A DNA stretch of 64,000 bases from Janthinobacterium sp. PAMC25594 (lineage in GTDB: Bacteria; Pseudomonadota; Gammaproteobacteria; Burkholderiales; Burkholderiaceae_D). The first letter of the stretch is position 1, and each line of letters begins with the position of its first letter. Shown piece by piece: positions 37,348 through 46,395 of this stretch. A model generated the notes under the pieces. The model did no database searches. It saw only the letters and a program-made list of their open reading frames with translations, and had not been told where the DNA came from. The translations under genes and the position numbers were made by a program. The stretch is from positions 1 through 64,000 of the forward strand of contig NZ_CP080377.1 in NCBI RefSeq assembly GCF_019443505.1. Reading direction: 5' to 3'.

Positions 37348-39396
37348 ATGTGCCACCCCCTGCGCCAACTTCCCCGTCTCGCCCTGTTACCGCTGCTGCT
37401 GGCCGGCTGCGGCGCCTTGCCGCCCGCCGCCACCACCGGGCCTACCCTGGCCGCATCGGCCGCGCCGGCGGGCAGCACGGCCACGCTGGCCCTGCTGGAG
37501 ACGACGGACTTGCACGCGAATGTGCTCAGTTATGATTACTACAAGCTGCAGGCGGAACCGTCGATCGGCCTGGAACGCACGGCGGCGCTGATCGCCCAGG
37601 CGCGCGCGCAATTTCCGAACAACCTGTTGCTCGACAACGGCGACACCATCCAGGGCACGGCGCTGGCCGACTACCAGGCATTGGTCAAACCGCTGGCCTG
37701 CGACCAGACCCTGGCCATCTACAAGGCGATGAATCTGCTGAAGGTCGATGGCGGCGGCATCGGCAACCATGAATTCAACTATGGCCTGGCCTTTTTGAAC
37801 CAGGTGACGGGCAACCAGTTCGACGTCGACAGCGTCGATGCCGGCAAGCCGCGCTGCGCCGGCCCCGCGTTCCCGCAAGTGCTGGCCAATGTCTACAGCG
37901 TCAGGACGGGCCAGCCCCTGTTTGCGCCCTATCACATCATCGACAAGCAGATCACGGCGGCCGGCCCCGACGGCAAACCGGTAACCAGCAGCGTGAAGGT
38001 CGGCATCATCAGCTTTGCGCCGCCCACCATCATGGCGTGGGACAAGCGCTGGCTGGAAGGGCGCGTCTACACGCAGGGCGTGCGCGAGACGGCGGAAAAA
38101 TTCATCCCCGAGATGCGCGCCCGGGGCGCCGAGCTGGTGGTGGCCATTTCGCACGGCGGCCTCGATGACAGCCCATATTCGCCGACCATGGAAAACGGCA
38201 ATTACTACCTGTCGCAGGTGCCGGGCGTGGATGCCATGCTGATCGGCCATTCGCACCAGCTGTTCCCGAACGCGACCAGCACGGTGCCGCAGTTTAATTT
38301 GCCCGGCGTCGACAAGGTCAAGGGATTGGTCAACGGCGTGCCTACCGTGATGGCCAATTTGTGGGGCAAGCACCTGGGCGTGATCGGCTTGCGCCTGCGC
38401 CACGACGGCAAGCAGTGGCTCATCGACAAGAGCGCCACCACGGTGGAAGCGCGCGGCATCCAGAACGCGGATAAAAGCTATGTGACGCCCGATGCGGCCA
38501 TCGCCAGGCTGGTGGCCGAGGAGCACGCGGCGACGATCGCCTACGTGCAGACGCCGGTCGGCGCCACGGATTTCCGCATGTCGACGTATTTCGCCGACGT
38601 GGGCGACGTCAGCGCCATCGAAGTGGTGAACCAGGCGCAATCGGGTTATCTTGCCGCGTACGTCAAGGCGAACCTGCCGCAGTACGCGCACTTGCCCGTG
38701 CTGTCGATGTCGTCGCCGTTCAAGAGCGGTTCGGCCGGCGTATCCGACTACACGGATGTCAAGGCGGGCAATGTGGCGCTGAACAACGCGGCCGACCTGT
38801 ATTTATATCCGAACGCGCTGTACGGCGTGAAGATGAATGGCGCGGAACTGAAAGCCTGGCTGGAACAGTCGGCGCGGCGCTTCAATACCATCGATCCGAA
38901 CAAGCTGGAAGCGCAGGAGCTGGTCAACACGGCCCACCCCAGCTACAACTTCGACGCCATCACCAGCGCCGATGTGCGCTACCAGATCGACGTCACGCAG
39001 CCGCCGGGCCGGCGCATCCAGGCGCTGACGTACAAGGGCAGGCCGGTGGACGCAGGCCAGGAATTCCTCATCGCGACAAATAATTACCGCGCCAGCGGCG
39101 GCGGCAATTTCCCTGGCCTCGACGGCAGCAAGACGGTGGTGGCCTCGCCCGACAACAACCGCGAACTCTTGATCGCCTACGTCACGCAAGAGAAAAACCT
39201 GACGCGGGCGAAAAACGGCTCGGCGCGCAGCTGGCGCTTCGCCAAAGCCGCCACGAAAGGCCCGGTGGTGTTCCACTCCGCGCCGAACGTGATCGAGCTG
39301 GCCAAAGCGGCCGGCATCACCACTGTGACGCAGCTGAAGCCTGATGATGGCGCGGGCAAGGGTTTTGCGCTGTATCAGATCGATCTGTCGCAGTGA
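37348..39396 (+). CDS. cpdB: 2',3'-cyclic-nucleotide 2'-phosphodiesterase/3'-nucleotidase
   Basis: 682 residues from the ATG at 37348, chosen because a lipoprotein signal follows (LALLPLLLAGCG, Cys at residue 21) and AGGA stands upstream. Metallophosphoesterase motifs: LLETTDLHANVLSYDYY, LLDNGDTIQG, GGGIGNHEFNYGL, VVAISHGGLD and LIGHSHQLFPN. The 5'-nucleotidase C-terminal domain (YLYPNALYGVKMNGAELKAWL, NNYRASGGGNFPGLDG) binds the base. It degrades 2',3'-cyclic nucleotides and 3'-nucleotides outside the inner membrane. The lipid anchor differs from the soluble E. coli enzyme. Divergent from prfB. Confidence 0.92.
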   Translation: MCHPLRQLPRLALLPLLLAGCGALPPAATTGPTLAASAAPAGSTATLALLETTDLHANVLSYDYYKLQAEPSIGLERTAALIAQARAQFPNNLLLDNGDTIQGTALADYQALVKPLACDQTLAIYKAMNLLKVDGGGIGNHEFNYGLAFLNQVTGNQFDVDSVDAGKPRCAGPAFPQVLANVYSVRTGQPLFAPYHIIDKQITAAGPDGKPVTSSVKVGIISFAPPTIMAWDKRWLEGRVYTQGVRETAEKFIPEMRARGAELVVAISHGGLDDSPYSPTMENGNYYLSQVPGVDAMLIGHSHQLFPNATSTVPQFNLPGVDKVKGLVNGVPTVMANLWGKHLGVIGLRLRHDGKQWLIDKSATTVEARGIQNADKSYVTPDAAIARLVAEEHAATIAYVQTPVGATDFRMSTYFADVGDVSAIEVVNQAQSGYLAAYVKANLPQYAHLPVLSMSSPFKSGSAGVSDYTDVKAGNVALNNAADLYLYPNALYGVKMNGAELKAWLEQSARRFNTIDPNKLEAQELVNTAHPSYNFDAITSADVRYQIDVTQPPGRRIQALTYKGRPVDAGQEFLIATNNYRASGGGNFPGLDGSKTVVASPDNNRELLIAYVTQEKNLTRAKNGSARSWRFAKAATKGPVVFHSAPNVIELAKAAGITTVTQLKPDDGAGKGFALYQIDLSQ

Positions 39397-39896
39397 AGCG
39401 GCAAGCGTGGCTGCTGGTGCTGCTATTGGCCGTGGCGCCGCTGGCGTGGGCAGGCGCGGATGCCGTGACCACGGTGACGCAGGCCAAGGCGCTGATGCGC
39501 ACCGGCCCCGCCGGGCAGCCGCAGGCGCGCGTCTTGTTTGAAACAGCGGCAGGGCAGGGCAGCGGTGCCGCCGCGTATTACCTGGGCCTGATGCTGAAAA
39601 ACGGCATGGGTGGCGCGCAGGACAGCGCCGCCGCCTCGCGCTGGCTGGAATTGGCGGCACAGCGCCAGGTGGCGCCCGCCATGTTCATCCTGGCTAACAT
39701 GCTGCTGGCCGGGGACGAGGCCAGGGCGCGCTTCTGGCTCGATGCGGCCTGCGACGCCGACTACCCGGAAGCGCTGCTGCAAAAGTCCGTCGCCCTGAGC
39801 GAGGGGCGGATGGGTTATGCCCACCACGAGGCGCAAGCGGCCCTGTTCCTGAAAATGGCCGAACACGCGATGGGGCATCGGCAGCCCGAGCCGTGA
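39393..39896 (+). CDS. Sel1-like repeat exported protein
   Basis: 167 residues from a GTG that overlaps the cpdB stop (GTGA). A signal peptide ends near PLAWAGA. Two or three Sel1-type helical repeats follow (ETAAGQGSGAAAYYLGLMLK, SRWLELAAQRQVAPAMFILA, ARFWLDAACDADYPEALL), which usually mediate protein contacts. Translational coupling with cpdB suggests a common envelope setting, but no direct function is known. Confidence 0.75.
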   Translation: MKRQAWLLVLLLAVAPLAWAGADAVTTVTQAKALMRTGPAGQPQARVLFETAAGQGSGAAAYYLGLMLKNGMGGAQDSAAASRWLELAAQRQVAPAMFILANMLLAGDEARARFWLDAACDADYPEALLQKSVALSEGRMGYAHHEAQAALFLKMAEHAMGHRQPEP

Positions 39897-39918
39897 TGCA
39901 TTGAGCGTGCAGGCCGGA

Positions 39919-40332
39919 CTAGGCTGCGCCGGGTTTGGCCCGCAGATGGTTCGCCGCTTCGACCACGGCCAGCGGATTGCGCGACAGCAGGGCGCCGGCC
40001 AGGTCGAGCAGGCCGGCGGCGGCCTTGATGGCCGCTTTCGTATCATGGATGTCGGCCACCGTTTGCTTGCCGTGTTCGATGGCCGCATTCACGTTGGCCA
40101 CGGCCTGCTGCGCACCCTGGTTGATCATATAAATACCCTGGGCGCGGAAAAACGCCACCATCTGGTCGAGATGGATTTCAATTTGCCGCAGATCCTGCAG
40201 CACCTGTCGCGGCACCGACGTCAGTGCGTTGTTCAGGCGCACGCGCAGTTCGAGCACCTGGTTCGATGCCTGCGCCAGCCTGTCGGCGATGTCGTCGACT
40301 TGTTTCTCATCAAGGGCGATAAGCGTGTTCAT
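39919..40332 (-). CDS. Helical hypothetical protein
   Basis: 137 residues, no signal peptide, almost wholly helical with heptad-like spacing (DIADRLAQASNQVLELRVRL, DLRQIEIHLDQMVAFFRA, NAAIEHGKQTVADIHDTKAA). No family recognised. TAGGAGG stands before the ATG and includes the stop of the upstream lipoprotein gene, so the two are made from one message. It may bind the lipoprotein's transcript partner or a membrane complex; this is unknown. Confidence 0.65.
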   Translation of the reverse strand: MNTLIALDEKQVDDIADRLAQASNQVLELRVRLNNALTSVPRQVLQDLRQIEIHLDQMVAFFRAQGIYMINQGAQQAVANVNAAIEHGKQTVADIHDTKAAIKAAAGLLDLAGALLSRNPLAVVEAANHLRAKPGAA

Positions 40333-40341
40333 GTTGGCCTC

Positions 40342-41226
40342 CTACCAGGGTGCGGGGGAATACTGCGTGGCTTGGCGCTGCAGGACGTCGACCTGGCTGG
40401 CAAAGGCATTGAGCTGGCGCGCCAGGCCGGGATCTTGCATGGGCTTGGCGCGCAGGGCGCTGATGCTGCGTTGGAGTTCCGTGATGGCTGCGGCATAGGC
40501 TTCGACGAGTTTGCCCCGTTCGCGCAACTGCCGGCTGTCCAGGTAGAGCTTGGCCTTCAGGTAGCTGCTGGCCAGCGGTTCCCGGGCGGCGGCGGCGTCG
40601 AGCGCGCCGTTCAGGGTGGCGATGGTCATGTTCTCGTCGCGCAGATTGGCCTGGTAATTGGCTTGCGCGAAGGTCTTGAGCGCATCGCTGATGATATAAA
40701 TATCTTCTTCGCGCTCGAGCAATGCGCGGATGCCCGCCGCCTGCTTGCGCTGTGTCGCGACGCGGCTCAGCAAGTCGCTCAACTGCACGACCTTGCCCAG
40801 CTTGTCGGCATCGAGCAAGGGCGTGCCGCCGCTCGATTGCAGGGCCGCCAGCGATGTGCCCAGCGCGCCGATGTCATCGTTGTAGTCAGACAGGCTGTCG
40901 TTGGCCAGCGCCGCCAGCACGCTGGCATAGCGTTGTAGCACATTGTTCAGCTCGGCGGATCCGGCCAGCGCCTGTGCATACGCCATGCAACTGTCCGTGG
41001 CGGCCTGTTCTGTATCCTGCGGCGCGTACGGGCGGTCGACGATGAGTCCCTTGCGCCGCATATTATTGGTGCAGCTGTGCATGGAGTGCCCCAGCATCGG
41101 CGTAAACGTGGCGGTAACGGCCGTGGTTTGCCCCGCAAATTGCTCGACAGGCTTGAAATTCTGGCAGCCGCTGCTCAGGACTCCCGCCAGCAGGCATGCA
41201 CAGAGTGTAGTGATCGACTGGCGCAT
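40342..41226 (-). CDS. Hypothetical lipoprotein
   Basis: 294 residues with a lipoprotein signal (ACLLAGVLSSGC, Cys at 21) and GGAGG before the ATG. The mature protein is mostly helical. It has two Cys close together in the N-terminal part (MHSCTNNMRRKG and DSCMAYAQALAG) that could form a disulfide. Long Ala/Gln/Leu helices follow (LSRVATQRKQAAGIRALLER, VEAYAAAITELQRSISAL). No family recognised. First gene of a pair with the 137-residue helical protein. Confidence 0.7.
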   Translation of the reverse strand: MRQSITTLCACLLAGVLSSGCQNFKPVEQFAGQTTAVTATFTPMLGHSMHSCTNNMRRKGLIVDRPYAPQDTEQAATDSCMAYAQALAGSAELNNVLQRYASVLAALANDSLSDYNDDIGALGTSLAALQSSGGTPLLDADKLGKVVQLSDLLSRVATQRKQAAGIRALLEREEDIYIISDALKTFAQANYQANLRDENMTIATLNGALDAAAAREPLASSYLKAKLYLDSRQLRERGKLVEAYAAAITELQRSISALRAKPMQDPGLARQLNAFASQVDVLQRQATQYSPAPW

Positions 41227-41576
41227 AGAGCCTCCAATTGAATGGATCAGATTGCCTTGCCCAGGCCGGATGACCTTGGTTCCACGACCTTAGCACCGGG
41301 AGCGCGCGCCGGCCTTGCGACAGATCAGGACGGGCCGCCAGCGGCGCAGGGGGCCGTGCCAGCGGTGTTTCAGAAAGGAACATCATGTGCCACTGCGTCA
41401 TATGTTCCTTACAGAAGACTGACAATCGACCAAGCAATTGGGCGTTTTACACATGCTGCGATGCGTCATATGTATCTGTTGCTGCTGTCAGATTACTCAC
41501 CTACAATGTTTTATCGATGGGGCGGTTATCCAGCGTACGACTATAAAAAAAAATGTTGTATTAAAGGAGATGACAA
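41227..41576. other. Regulatory region upstream of the liv operon
   Basis: A 350-bp gap between divergent genes. An inverted repeat aaggaacat / atgttcctt spans 41375-41410. The 12-mer tgcgtcatatgt occurs twice, at 41394-41405 and 41462-41473. A promoter is listed separately. No gene seen. Confidence 0.6.
41479..41507 (+). promoter_or_regulatory. Candidate sigma-70 promoter of the liv operon
   Basis: TTGCTG and TACAAT with a 17-bp spacer, about 70 bp before the livK-like ATG. The second copy of the tgcgtcatatgt repeat lies just upstream of the -35 box, where an activator could bind. Confidence 0.55.
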
Positions 41577-42734
41577 ATGAATTTCAAACAGAAATTGCTC
41601 GTTGCAAGTCTGGTGCTGGGTTTCTCTCAATCCGCTTTCGCAGCCGAACCCATCAAGATCGGCGTGTCCGGTCCGTTCACGGGCGGCTCCGCGCCGATGG
41701 GCGTGTCGATGCGCGACGGCGTCAAGCTGGCCGTCGCTGAAATCAATGCCAAAGGCGGCGTGCTGGGCCGTTCGCTGTTGCTGATCGAGCGCGACGACGA
41801 AGCGAAGAACGAACGGGGCGTGCAAATTGCCCAGGAACTGATCAACAAGGAAAAAGTCGCCGCCACCGTCGGCTATATCAACACGGGCGTGGCCCTGGCT
41901 TCGCAGCGCTTCTACCAGGAAGCCAAGATTCCCGTCATGAACAATGTGGCGACCGGCTCCATCGTCACCAAGCAGTTCGCCGACCAGCCGGAAAACTACA
42001 TCTTCCGCAATGCGGCCAATGACACCATCCAGTCCGGCATGATCGTGCACGAGGCGATCGAGAACCGCAAGTTCAAGAAAGTGGCGATCCTCGCCGACTC
42101 GACCAACTATGGCCAGCTGGGCCGCGAAGACCTGGAAAAGGCGCTGGAAAAGAAAGGCGTCAAGCCCGTCGCCATTGAAAAATACAATATCAAGGACGTC
42201 GACATGACGGCCCAGCTGCTGAAAGCCAAGCAGGCTGGCGCGGAAGTGGTGCTGACCTACGGCATCGGCCCGGAACTGGCGCAGATCGCCAACGGCATGG
42301 AAAAACTGGGCTGGAAAGTGCCGCTGATCGGCAGCTGGACCCTGGCCATGGGTAACTTCATCGACAACGCCGGCAAGAACGGCAATGGCACGCGCATGCC
42401 GCAAACCTTCATCCAGGATGCCAGTACGCCGAAGCGCAAGGCCTTCATCGACGCCTACGTGGCTGCCTACAAGCCGTCAGGCGGACGCATGCCGTCGGCC
42501 GTCTCGGCTGCGCAAGGCTACGATTCCATCTACCTGCTGGCCGCGGCCTTCAAGCAGGCGGGCGGCACCGATGGCCCGAAAGTGCGCGCCGCGCTGGAAA
42601 ACCTGACGGACAAGGTGGAAGGCGCCGTGACGACCTACAACAAACCGTTCAGCAAGACCAACCATGAAGCCATCACGGCCGAAGTGACCGTGTTTGGCGA
42701 AGTCAAGGACGGCAAGGTCGTCCTCGCCAAGTAA
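41577..42734 (+). CDS. Branched-chain amino acid ABC transporter binding protein (LivK type)
   Basis: 385 residues with a signal peptide ending SAFAAE; periplasmic. IKIGVSGPFTGGSAPMGVSM, GVLGRSLLLIERDDEA, NYIFRNAANDTIQSGMIV and KKVAILADSTNYGQLGREDL are typical of family-4 (Leu/Ile/Val or amide/aromatic) binding proteins. The ribosome site AAGGAG is strong. The ligand may be a branched-chain amino acid, but this family also carries urea, amides and aromatic acids. It is followed by a terminator that should let it be made in excess over the membrane parts. Confidence 0.9.
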   Translation: MNFKQKLLVASLVLGFSQSAFAAEPIKIGVSGPFTGGSAPMGVSMRDGVKLAVAEINAKGGVLGRSLLLIERDDEAKNERGVQIAQELINKEKVAATVGYINTGVALASQRFYQEAKIPVMNNVATGSIVTKQFADQPENYIFRNAANDTIQSGMIVHEAIENRKFKKVAILADSTNYGQLGREDLEKALEKKGVKPVAIEKYNIKDVDMTAQLLKAKQAGAEVVLTYGIGPELAQIANGMEKLGWKVPLIGSWTLAMGNFIDNAGKNGNGTRMPQTFIQDASTPKRKAFIDAYVAAYKPSGGRMPSAVSAAQGYDSIYLLAAAFKQAGGTDGPKVRAALENLTDKVEGAVTTYNKPFSKTNHEAITAEVTVFGEVKDGKVVLAK

Positions 42735-42756
42735 TCGCTGCGGACATTCGCCGCGC

Positions 42757-42794
42757 AATGGCCAGCCTTGAGGAATCAGGACTGGCCATTTTTT
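42757..42794 (+). terminator. Intra-operon terminator between livK and livH
   Basis: The 9-bp stem aatggccag / ctggccatt is followed directly by TTTT and lies between the binding-protein stop and the livH ribosome site. It probably terminates part of the transcripts. Confidence 0.8.
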
Positions 42795-42819
42795 CATCTT
42801 TCGTCTTCCGGGGAATACC

Positions 42820-43710
42820 ATGGAAATCTTCCTGCAGCTTGTCTTCAGCGGCATCGCGCTGGGCATGATCTATGCCGTTATCGCCTTCGGCTACCAGCTG
42901 ACCTTCGCCACTTCCGGCACCCTCAATTTCGGCCAGGGCGAGTCCCTGATGCTGGGGGCGCTGGTGGGCCTTTCGCTGGTGGGCACCATCCACGGCGGCC
43001 CTTACATGAGCTATCTCCTGATGATCCCCATCGTCATCGCCTTCGGCGCCTTGCAGGGCGTGTTCGTCGAATGGATAGGCGTGCGGCCTGCCATCAAGAT
43101 CAAGTCCGAATTCGGCTGGATCATGTCGACCATCGCGCTGGCCATCATTTTCAAGAACGTGGCGGAAAATATCTGGGGCAAGGACGACCTGACCTTCCCG
43201 TCGCCGCTCTCGGCCGCGCCATTCAAGGTACTGGGCGCGAACGTGCAGCCGATGCAGGTGGCCGTCATCGTCGGCGCGCTGGCCATCATGCTGGCCGTCG
43301 AGCTGTTCAACCGCAAGTCGATTTACGGCAAGGCCGTGGTGGCGACGGCCAATGACCGCGACGCGGCCGGCCTGATGGGCATCAACACGGGCATGGTGAT
43401 CACCTTTTCGTATGCGCTGTCGTCGGCCACGGCCGCCTTCGCGGGCGTGCTGGTGGCGCCCCTGACCCTGACCGGCGCCACCATGGGTGCGTCCCTGGGC
43501 CTGAAAGCGTTCGCGGTGGCCATCATCGGCGGGTTGACCTCGGGCATGGGCGCCGTCGTCGGCGGCCTGATCCTGGGCATCGCCGAGACCACCACCGGCT
43601 ATTACATTTCCACCGGCTACAAGGAAGTGCCAGGCCTGCTGCTGTTGCTGCTGGTGCTGGCCGTCAAGCCGTCCGGCCTGTTCGGCAAAGCCGCGATCAA
43701 GAAAGTCTGA
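42820..43710 (+). CDS. livH: Branched-chain amino acid ABC transporter permease LivH
   Basis: 296 residues, about eight membrane helices. FSGIALGMIYAVIAFGYQLT, SGTLNFGQGESLMLGALVG and KAFAVAIIGGLTSGMGAVVGG are LivH hallmarks, with the EAA-like contact loop around ATANDRDAAGLMGINTGMV. It forms the inner-membrane channel with the LivM part of the next protein. 7 bp to the next gene. Confidence 0.92.
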   Translation: MEIFLQLVFSGIALGMIYAVIAFGYQLTFATSGTLNFGQGESLMLGALVGLSLVGTIHGGPYMSYLLMIPIVIAFGALQGVFVEWIGVRPAIKIKSEFGWIMSTIALAIIFKNVAENIWGKDDLTFPSPLSAAPFKVLGANVQPMQVAVIVGALAIMLAVELFNRKSIYGKAVVATANDRDAAGLMGINTGMVITFSYALSSATAAFAGVLVAPLTLTGATMGASLGLKAFAVAIIGGLTSGMGAVVGGLILGIAETTTGYYISTGYKEVPGLLLLLLVLAVKPSGLFGKAAIKKV

Positions 43711-43717
43711 GGATCAC

Positions 43718-45661
43718 ATGAACAAGAAATTCACCATGCTGGCGCTGAGCGCGGCGGGCCTGGCCGCGCTCGTGCTGTTCCCCATCCTTATCCCGAATCC
43801 CTACTACATCCACCTGGCCGAAACCATCCTGATCTACGCCATCCTGCTGTTCGGCCTCGACATCGTCGTCGGCTACACGGGGCAGGTGTCGCTGGGCCAC
43901 GCGGGCCTGTTCGGCATCGGCTCGTATGCCACGGGCGTGCTGGTGTTCAAGCTGGGCCTGTCGTTCTGGCTGGCCATTCCCGCCAGCATCGTCGGCGCGG
44001 CCCTGTTTGGCGCCATCCTGGCCTTGCCGGCCCTGCGCGTGACGGGACCGTACCTGGCCATGGTCACGCTCGCCTTCGGCACCATCATACAAATCCTGAT
44101 CAATGAAATGAGCTTCCTGACGGAAGGCCCGATGGGCATCAAGATCCACAAGCCCGTCCTGTTCGGCCACAGATTGAGCGAGGTGGAGTACTACTACATG
44201 GTCGCCGCGCTGATGGTGATCTCGCTGGTGGTGGTGCACCGCATCCTGAAGTCGAACCTGGGGCGGGCGTTTGAAGCATTGCGGGACAGCCCCATCGCCT
44301 CGGATTGCATGGGCGTGTCCGTGTATCGCTATAAAGTGTATGCGTTTGTCATCAGCGCCGGCTTCGCGGGCCTGGCCGGCAGCCTGTATGCGTATTCGGA
44401 AGAATATATCTCGCCCAATACCTACAACTTCGAGCTGACGATCCTGTTCCTGCTGGCCGTCATCATGGGCGGGCGCAAGACGCGCTCGGGCGCCTTGATC
44501 GGCGCCCTGATCGTCGTCATGCTGCCCAGTTTGCTGGCGGACATCGAGTTGTTCCGCAAGATCGCTGTCGCCGCCGCCGTGCTGGGCGTGATCGGCTCGG
44601 CCTTCATGCTGGCCAAGAAGCGCTCCACCGTGCGCGGCGTGCTCGTGCCGCTGGTCGCCACCATCGGCCTGGCCGCGTATTCCTATAAACTGGACAATAT
44701 GATCGACTGGCGCCTGACCATCTTCGGCCTGATGACCTTATTTGTCGTCTATTACCTGCAGGACGGCATCGTCGGCTTCCTGATGAGTTTTGTGGGCAAG
44801 GGCCGGCGCCATGTGCAGGCCGTCGCTTCGCACGGCGTGGCGCCTTTTGACCACGCCCAGGGCGGCCAGCGCGGCGAAACGCTGCTGCGCGTGGACCAGG
44901 CCCTGATGCAGTTCGGCGGCCTGAAAGCGCTGAACCAGGTGGACTTGAACGTCACGCAAGGCTCCGTGCACGGCTTGATCGGGCCGAACGGCTCGGGCAA
45001 GAGCACGATGATGAACGTGCTGACGGGCATCTACAAGCCGACGGCGGGCAAGGTCGAATTTGCGGGCGCCGTCATTTCCGGCCGCACGCCGTCCGAAATC
45101 GCCCTGGGCGGCGTGGCGCGCACCTTCCAGAACGTGCAGCTGTTCGGCGAGATGACGGCCACCGAAAACGTGCTGGTGGGCTTGCACAATACCTTCAAGT
45201 CGAACGTGCTGGACGTGATGCTGCACACGCCGCGCTACAAGCGCGAAGAGAAGGCCGCGCGCGAGCGGGCCGCCAGCATCCTCGAATTCGTCGGCCTGGC
45301 GGACCTGGCCAACGAAGAGGCGCGCAATCTGCCGTACGGCAAGCAGCGGCTGCTGGAAATCGGCCGCGCGCTGGGCCTCAACCCGCGCCTGCTGCTGCTC
45401 GACGAACCGGCGGCGGGCCTGACGGCGCCCGACATCAAGGAGCTGATGGCCATCATCCGCAAGATCCGCGACCACGGCATCACCATCATCCTGATCGAGC
45501 ACCACATGGACGTGGTGATGGCCCTGTCGGACGTGGTGACGGTGCTGGACTTCGGCCAGAAGATCGCCGAAGGCGCACCCGCGCTTGTCCAGAGCGATCC
45601 GAAAGTGATCGAAGCCTACCTGGGCGGCAGCGCCGACACCCTGAGCCCTGCGGCGCACTGA
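43718..45661 (+). CDS. Fused LivM permease and LivG ATPase
   Basis: 647 residues. Residues 1 to about 345 are a LivM permease (LFGLDIVVGYTGQVSLGHAG, FGIGSYATGVL, LRDSPIASDCMGVSVYRYK, AVIMGGRKTRSGALIGALI). After a linker of about 40 residues, the rest is a LivG ATPase: Walker A GPNGSGKST, VARTFQNVQLF, Walker B LLLLDEPAAGL, LIEHHMDVVM. The signature region reads NLPYGKQRLLEIGRAL. The joining of an inner-membrane channel with one ATPase in one chain fixes their ratio. No internal frameshift is needed, so this is a real fusion. Such fusions occur in related betaproteobacteria. Confidence 0.93.
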   Translation: MNKKFTMLALSAAGLAALVLFPILIPNPYYIHLAETILIYAILLFGLDIVVGYTGQVSLGHAGLFGIGSYATGVLVFKLGLSFWLAIPASIVGAALFGAILALPALRVTGPYLAMVTLAFGTIIQILINEMSFLTEGPMGIKIHKPVLFGHRLSEVEYYYMVAALMVISLVVVHRILKSNLGRAFEALRDSPIASDCMGVSVYRYKVYAFVISAGFAGLAGSLYAYSEEYISPNTYNFELTILFLLAVIMGGRKTRSGALIGALIVVMLPSLLADIELFRKIAVAAAVLGVIGSAFMLAKKRSTVRGVLVPLVATIGLAAYSYKLDNMIDWRLTIFGLMTLFVVYYLQDGIVGFLMSFVGKGRRHVQAVASHGVAPFDHAQGGQRGETLLRVDQALMQFGGLKALNQVDLNVTQGSVHGLIGPNGSGKSTMMNVLTGIYKPTAGKVEFAGAVISGRTPSEIALGGVARTFQNVQLFGEMTATENVLVGLHNTFKSNVLDVMLHTPRYKREEKAARERAASILEFVGLADLANEEARNLPYGKQRLLEIGRALGLNPRLLLLDEPAAGLTAPDIKELMAIIRKIRDHGITIILIEHHMDVVMALSDVVTVLDFGQKIAEGAPALVQSDPKVIEAYLGGSADTLSPAAH

Positions 45662-45672
45662 GAGGAACCATC

Positions 45673-46395
45673 ATGCTGACTATCTCCAATCTGCACGCCG
45701 CCTACGGCAAAGTCGAAGTCCTGCACGGCATTTCGCTGGAAGTCCCGAAGGGCAAGCTGGTGACCCTGATCGGCTCGAACGGCGCCGGCAAGACCACCAC
45801 CATGCGCGCCATTTCCGGCATGTTGAAACCCAAATCGGGCAGCGTCACCCTGGGCGGCAAGGATGTCACGGGGCTCGATTCGCACCGCATCGCGCGCGCG
45901 GGCCTGGCCCACTCGCCGGAAGGGCGGCGCGTGTTCGCCTCGATGTCGGTGACGGACAACCTGCTGCTGGGCGCCTTTCCCCGCTTTACGCGCGCGCGCC
46001 CGAAAGGCGACATCAAGGGCGACCTGGACAAGGCCCTGGAGCTGTTCCCCCGCCTGAAGGAGCGGCGCGACCAGCTGGCCGGCACCTTGTCGGGCGGCGA
46101 ACAGCAGATGCTGGCCATGGCCCGCGCCGTCATGCTGAACCCGGAAGTGATCCTGCTCGACGAACCGTCGATGGGCCTGGCGCCGATCCTGGTGGAGGAA
46201 GTGTTCCGCATCATCACGCGCCTGAAAGGCGAAGGCGTGACCATGCTGCTGGTGGAGCAATTCGCCGCCGCCGCCCTGAACGTGGCCGATTACGGCTACG
46301 TGCTGGAAAACGGCAGCATCTCCGTGCACGGCCCGGCCGAGAGCCTGAAGACCGATCCGAAGGTGATCGCCGCGTATCTGGGGGGAGGGCATTGA
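45673..46395 (+). CDS. livF: Branched-chain amino acid ABC transporter ATPase LivF
   Basis: 240 residues. Walker A GSNGAGKTT, GLAHSPEGRRVFASMSVTDN (LivF-specific), signature LSGGEQQMLAMARAVM, Walker B VILLDEPSMGLAP and LLVEQFAAAALNVADYGYV. It pairs with the LivG half of the preceding protein on the inner face of the membrane. Last gene of the operon, 11 bp after the fused gene, and followed by a strong hairpin. Confidence 0.95.
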   Translation: MLTISNLHAAYGKVEVLHGISLEVPKGKLVTLIGSNGAGKTTTMRAISGMLKPKSGSVTLGGKDVTGLDSHRIARAGLAHSPEGRRVFASMSVTDNLLLGAFPRFTRARPKGDIKGDLDKALELFPRLKERRDQLAGTLSGGEQQMLAMARAVMLNPEVILLDEPSMGLAPILVEEVFRIITRLKGEGVTMLLVEQFAAAALNVADYGYVLENGSISVHGPAESLKTDPKVIAAYLGGGH

